Positions 61,855 through 64,000 of a DNA stretch of 64,000 nucleotides are shown one piece after another; positions within the stretch are counted from its first letter, which is position 1; each line of letters starts with the position of its first letter. The notes beneath the pieces were generated by a model. That model was not told the DNA's origin, ran no database searches, and was given only the letters and a program-made list of their open reading frames with translations. This DNA is from an uncultured Roseobacter sp. (lineage in GTDB: Bacteria; Pseudomonadota; Alphaproteobacteria; Rhodobacterales; Rhodobacteraceae), in contig NZ_CANLNE010000002.1 of NCBI RefSeq assembly GCF_947492555.1, positions 177,501 to 241,500 of the forward strand. The letters run 5' to 3'. The translations under genes and the position numbers were made by a program.

Positions 61855-63363
61855 ATGGACACCGTCCGCCTTGATCCCGTCGATAACGTTGTGACCGCGA
61901 CCCGCGCGCTGGAAGTTGGTGTCGCCGTCGAGGGCACTGCCACGCGCGCGCTGATCCCCTCCGGCCACAAGATCGCAACGCAGGACATCGCCAAGGGCGC
62001 CGCCATTCGCAAATATGCGCAGGTTATTGGCTACGCGGCGGGTGACATCGCGGCGGGCGATCACGTGCACACGCAGAACGTCGAATTTCGCAACACCGAC
62101 GCGGAGTACGACTACGCCACCGATCTGCGCCCGGTCACGCCTGTGCCCGACAGCCAGCGCGACAGTTTCATGGGGTACCGCCGGGAAAACGGTCAGGTGG
62201 GCACGCGCAACTATATCGCCATTGTCACCTCGGTGAATTGTTCCGCCACCGCCGCCCGGATGATCGCCGCGCATTTCACGCCCGAGGTGTTGGCCGACTA
62301 TCCCAACGTCGACGGTGTGGTGGCCTTTGTGCATGGCACTGGCTGCGGTATGGCCGATTCCGGGGATGGCTTTGAAGCGCTACAACGCGTGATGTGGGGA
62401 TACGCGCGCCACCCCAACCATGCGGGCGTGCTGATGGTCGGCCTGGGCTGCGAGATGAACCAGATCGACTGGTTGCTGGAGGCTTACGGCCTGAAACAGG
62501 GGCCCACCTTTCAGGTGATGAACATTCAGTCGGTCGCGGGGTTGCGCAAAACAATCGAGTTGGGCATCGCGAAGATCGAGGCCATGTTGCCCATTGCCAA
62601 TCAGGCCACGCGAGAGCCCTGCCCGGCCTCTGACCTGATGGTGGCCCTGCAATGCGGCGGATCTGATGCCTGGTCGGGGATCACCGCCAACCCGGCGCTC
62701 GGCTACGCCTGCGATCTGCTGGCAGCTCAAGGCGGCACCGGGGTGCTGGCGGAAACGCCGGAGATTTATGGTGCAGAGCATCTTCTGACGCGTCGCGCCA
62801 CGGATCGGGCGACGGGCGAGAAACTGGTAGACCTCATCAAGTGGTGGGAGGATTACACCGCCCGCAACCTCGGATCGATGGACAACAACCCGTCGCCTGG
62901 CAACAAGGCGGGCGGGCTGACCACCATCCTCGAAAAATCGCTGGGCGCCGCGGCCAAGGGCGGCACAAGCCCCCTGATGGGTGTCTACAAATACGCCGAA
63001 CCAGTGCGCGCCCGCGGGTTCACCTTCATGGACAGCCCCGGATACGATCCGGCCAGCGTCACCGGCCAGATCGCCGGGGGGTGCAATCTGGTGTGTTTCA
63101 CCACCGGGCGCGGCTCTGCCTTCGGCTCCAAGCCCAGCCCGACGATCAAGGTGGCGACAAACTCGCAGATGGCCCAGCGCATGGCGGAAGATATGGATGT
63201 GAATGCGGGCACGATCCTCTCCGAAGGCACCACGGTCGAGGAGAAGGGCCGCGAAATCTACAACCTCTTCCTGAAGGTCGCCAGTGGTGAGATGACCAAG
63301 TCCGAGGCTCAGGGCCTGGGCGATTATGAATTCGTTCCCTGGCAGATCGGGGCAGTGATGTGA
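61855..63363 (+). CDS. UxaA/GarD-family sugar-acid dehydratase (altronate dehydratase type)
   Basis: 502 residues. An N-terminal SAF domain (RALIPSGHKIATQDIAKGAAIRKYAQVIGYAAGDI, about 36-70) is joined to the dehydratase part with GYRRENGQVGTRNYIAIVTSVNCSATAA, FVHGTGCGMAD, LGCEMNQIDWL, CGGSDAWSGITANPALGYA and DNNPSPGNKAGGLTTILEKSLGA. Cysteine-rich motifs suggest Fe or Fe-S. Related enzymes dehydrate D-altronate or galactarate; the substrate here is not certain. It ends with overlap with the next gene start. Confidence 0.92.
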   Translation: MDTVRLDPVDNVVTATRALEVGVAVEGTATRALIPSGHKIATQDIAKGAAIRKYAQVIGYAAGDIAAGDHVHTQNVEFRNTDAEYDYATDLRPVTPVPDSQRDSFMGYRRENGQVGTRNYIAIVTSVNCSATAARMIAAHFTPEVLADYPNVDGVVAFVHGTGCGMADSGDGFEALQRVMWGYARHPNHAGVLMVGLGCEMNQIDWLLEAYGLKQGPTFQVMNIQSVAGLRKTIELGIAKIEAMLPIANQATREPCPASDLMVALQCGGSDAWSGITANPALGYACDLLAAQGGTGVLAETPEIYGAEHLLTRRATDRATGEKLVDLIKWWEDYTARNLGSMDNNPSPGNKAGGLTTILEKSLGAAAKGGTSPLMGVYKYAEPVRARGFTFMDSPGYDPASVTGQIAGGCNLVCFTTGRGSAFGSKPSPTIKVATNSQMAQRMAEDMDVNAGTILSEGTTVEEKGREIYNLFLKVASGEMTKSEAQGLGDYEFVPWQIGAVM

Positions 63364-64000
63364 AACGCATCCTTGTCGTTGGGGGAGGTCTGATCGGCAT
63401 CCGGCACGTCGGGGCGGTGCAGGCTCATCCGGGCTGCCACCTCGTCGGGCTGGCTGATCCGGACATGTCTCTTGCGCCGAATGTCCCGCGCTTTGCCGAT
63501 ATGGCGGAGGTGGCGGACCCGGTTGACGGCGTCATCATCGCGACCCCGACGGACCTGCACGCCCGCCACGGCACCGACGCCGCCAAACGCGGATGGCATA
63601 TGCTGATCGAAAAGCCCGTCGCGGGCGATCTGACAGATGCGCAGACCCTGCGTAACGCCGTGGCGCGGGCCGGTGTCGGCTCGCTTGTCGGGCATCACCG
63701 CCGGTATCATGCCGCCGTGCAACAGCTCAAAGCCATGATCGCAGAGGGGTCTATCGGCCGCGTGGTATGCGCCAATCTGATCTGGGCGATGCGCAAACCG
63801 GATGACTATTTCGCCGGGAACTGGCGCACGGCGGGCGGCAGCCCGGTGATGATCAATCTGGTACATGACATCGACATTCTGCGGTTTGTCATTGGCGAGA
63901 TCGCGGCGGTCTCCGCTCTGCGCGGCGCGGGACTGCGCGGACAGAGCCGGATCGAAAGCGGGGCTGTGGCCGTGGCCTTCGAGAATGGCGCAACCGGCAC
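63360..64000 (+). CDS. Gfo/Idh/MocA-family oxidoreductase (3' end cut by window)
   Basis: The GTG at 63360 overlaps the stop of the dehydratase (GTGA) and opens a frame to the window end, at least 213 residues. It starts KRILVVGGGLIGIRHVGAV with a Rossmann GxGxxG, then ATPTDLHARHGTDAAKRGWHMLIEKPVAG with the EKP motif, and VGHHRRYHAAVQQLK. The NLVHDIDILRFVIGEI stretch is the active-site helix with its conserved His-Asp. Such enzymes oxidise sugars or their acids with NAD(P). The C-terminal end is missing. Confidence 0.9.
   Translation, partial: MKRILVVGGGLIGIRHVGAVQAHPGCHLVGLADPDMSLAPNVPRFADMAEVADPVDGVIIATPTDLHARHGTDAAKRGWHMLIEKPVAGDLTDAQTLRNAVARAGVGSLVGHHRRYHAAVQQLKAMIAEGSIGRVVCANLIWAMRKPDDYFAGNWRTAGGSPVMINLVHDIDILRFVIGEIAAVSALRGAGLRGQSRIESGAVAVAFENGATG

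Overview
The window looks like a chromosomal segment of a marine Rhodobacterales (Roseobacter-type) alphaproteobacterium. Evidence: the alphaproteobacterial 5' end of a 16S rRNA gene at the left edge, high GC with dense operons, an rpoE-chrR singlet-oxygen locus beside the five-gene operon that accompanies it in Rhodobacter, a TRAP transporter, a BKACE enzyme, and many stop/start overlaps. No phage, IS element, CRISPR array or plasmid gene was seen.

Layout. 1-931: 16S rRNA 5' end (minus strand), its leader (boxA-like) and promoter, then a gene-free stretch with a perfect DnaA box, a 14-bp palindrome and nine GANTC sites in 143 bp. 932-5900: msrQ-msrP, a HAD phosphatase and clpB behind a sigma-32-like promoter. 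6000-10500: pyrF flanked by two structured regions ending in orphan terminators (candidate small RNAs or leader), a frameshifted NUDIX gene, dinB, an N-formylglutamate amidohydrolase, tRNA-Val(GAC) and rpmJ. 10550-17032: a surface-glycan-type cluster of two FkbM-like methyltransferases, two glycosyltransferases and an alpha/beta-hydrolase-GT61 fusion. 17210-19384: a BKACE enzyme and YghU.

19418-32935: a long minus-strand run with an AMP-forming acyl-CoA ligase, LivG, LivH, LivM, a periplasmic binding protein, LivF, a cupin, a PaaK-like adenylate-forming enzyme without the usual P-loop, a hydrolase and an orphan fused permease. It reads as an uptake-plus-CoA-activation module, and a hybrid histidine kinase and OmpR-type regulator start divergently from it (33162-35773). 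35813-42622: a Zn amidohydrolase, an orphan formate dehydrogenase alpha subunit, a histidine phosphatase, a GST and a saccharopine-dehydrogenase-like enzyme. 42619-48681: SDR, DUF3833, MFS, DUF1365 and a flavin amine oxidase (minus strand) diverge from rpoE-chrR.

48769-64000: a sugar-acid catabolic island. The minus-strand operon (SDR, IlvD/Edd dehydratase, FAH hydrolase, 2-hydroxyacid dehydrogenase, enolase-superfamily enzyme) matches the non-phosphorylative diketo-hydrolase route. The plus strand carries LtnD- and DenD-like dehydrogenases, then, beyond a divergent FCD-GntR repressor, a DctPQM TRAP transporter, a PhyH-type dioxygenase, a UxaA/GarD-type dehydratase and a Gfo/Idh/MocA oxidoreductase cut by the window end. 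Dispersed REP-like repeats sit at several operon ends.
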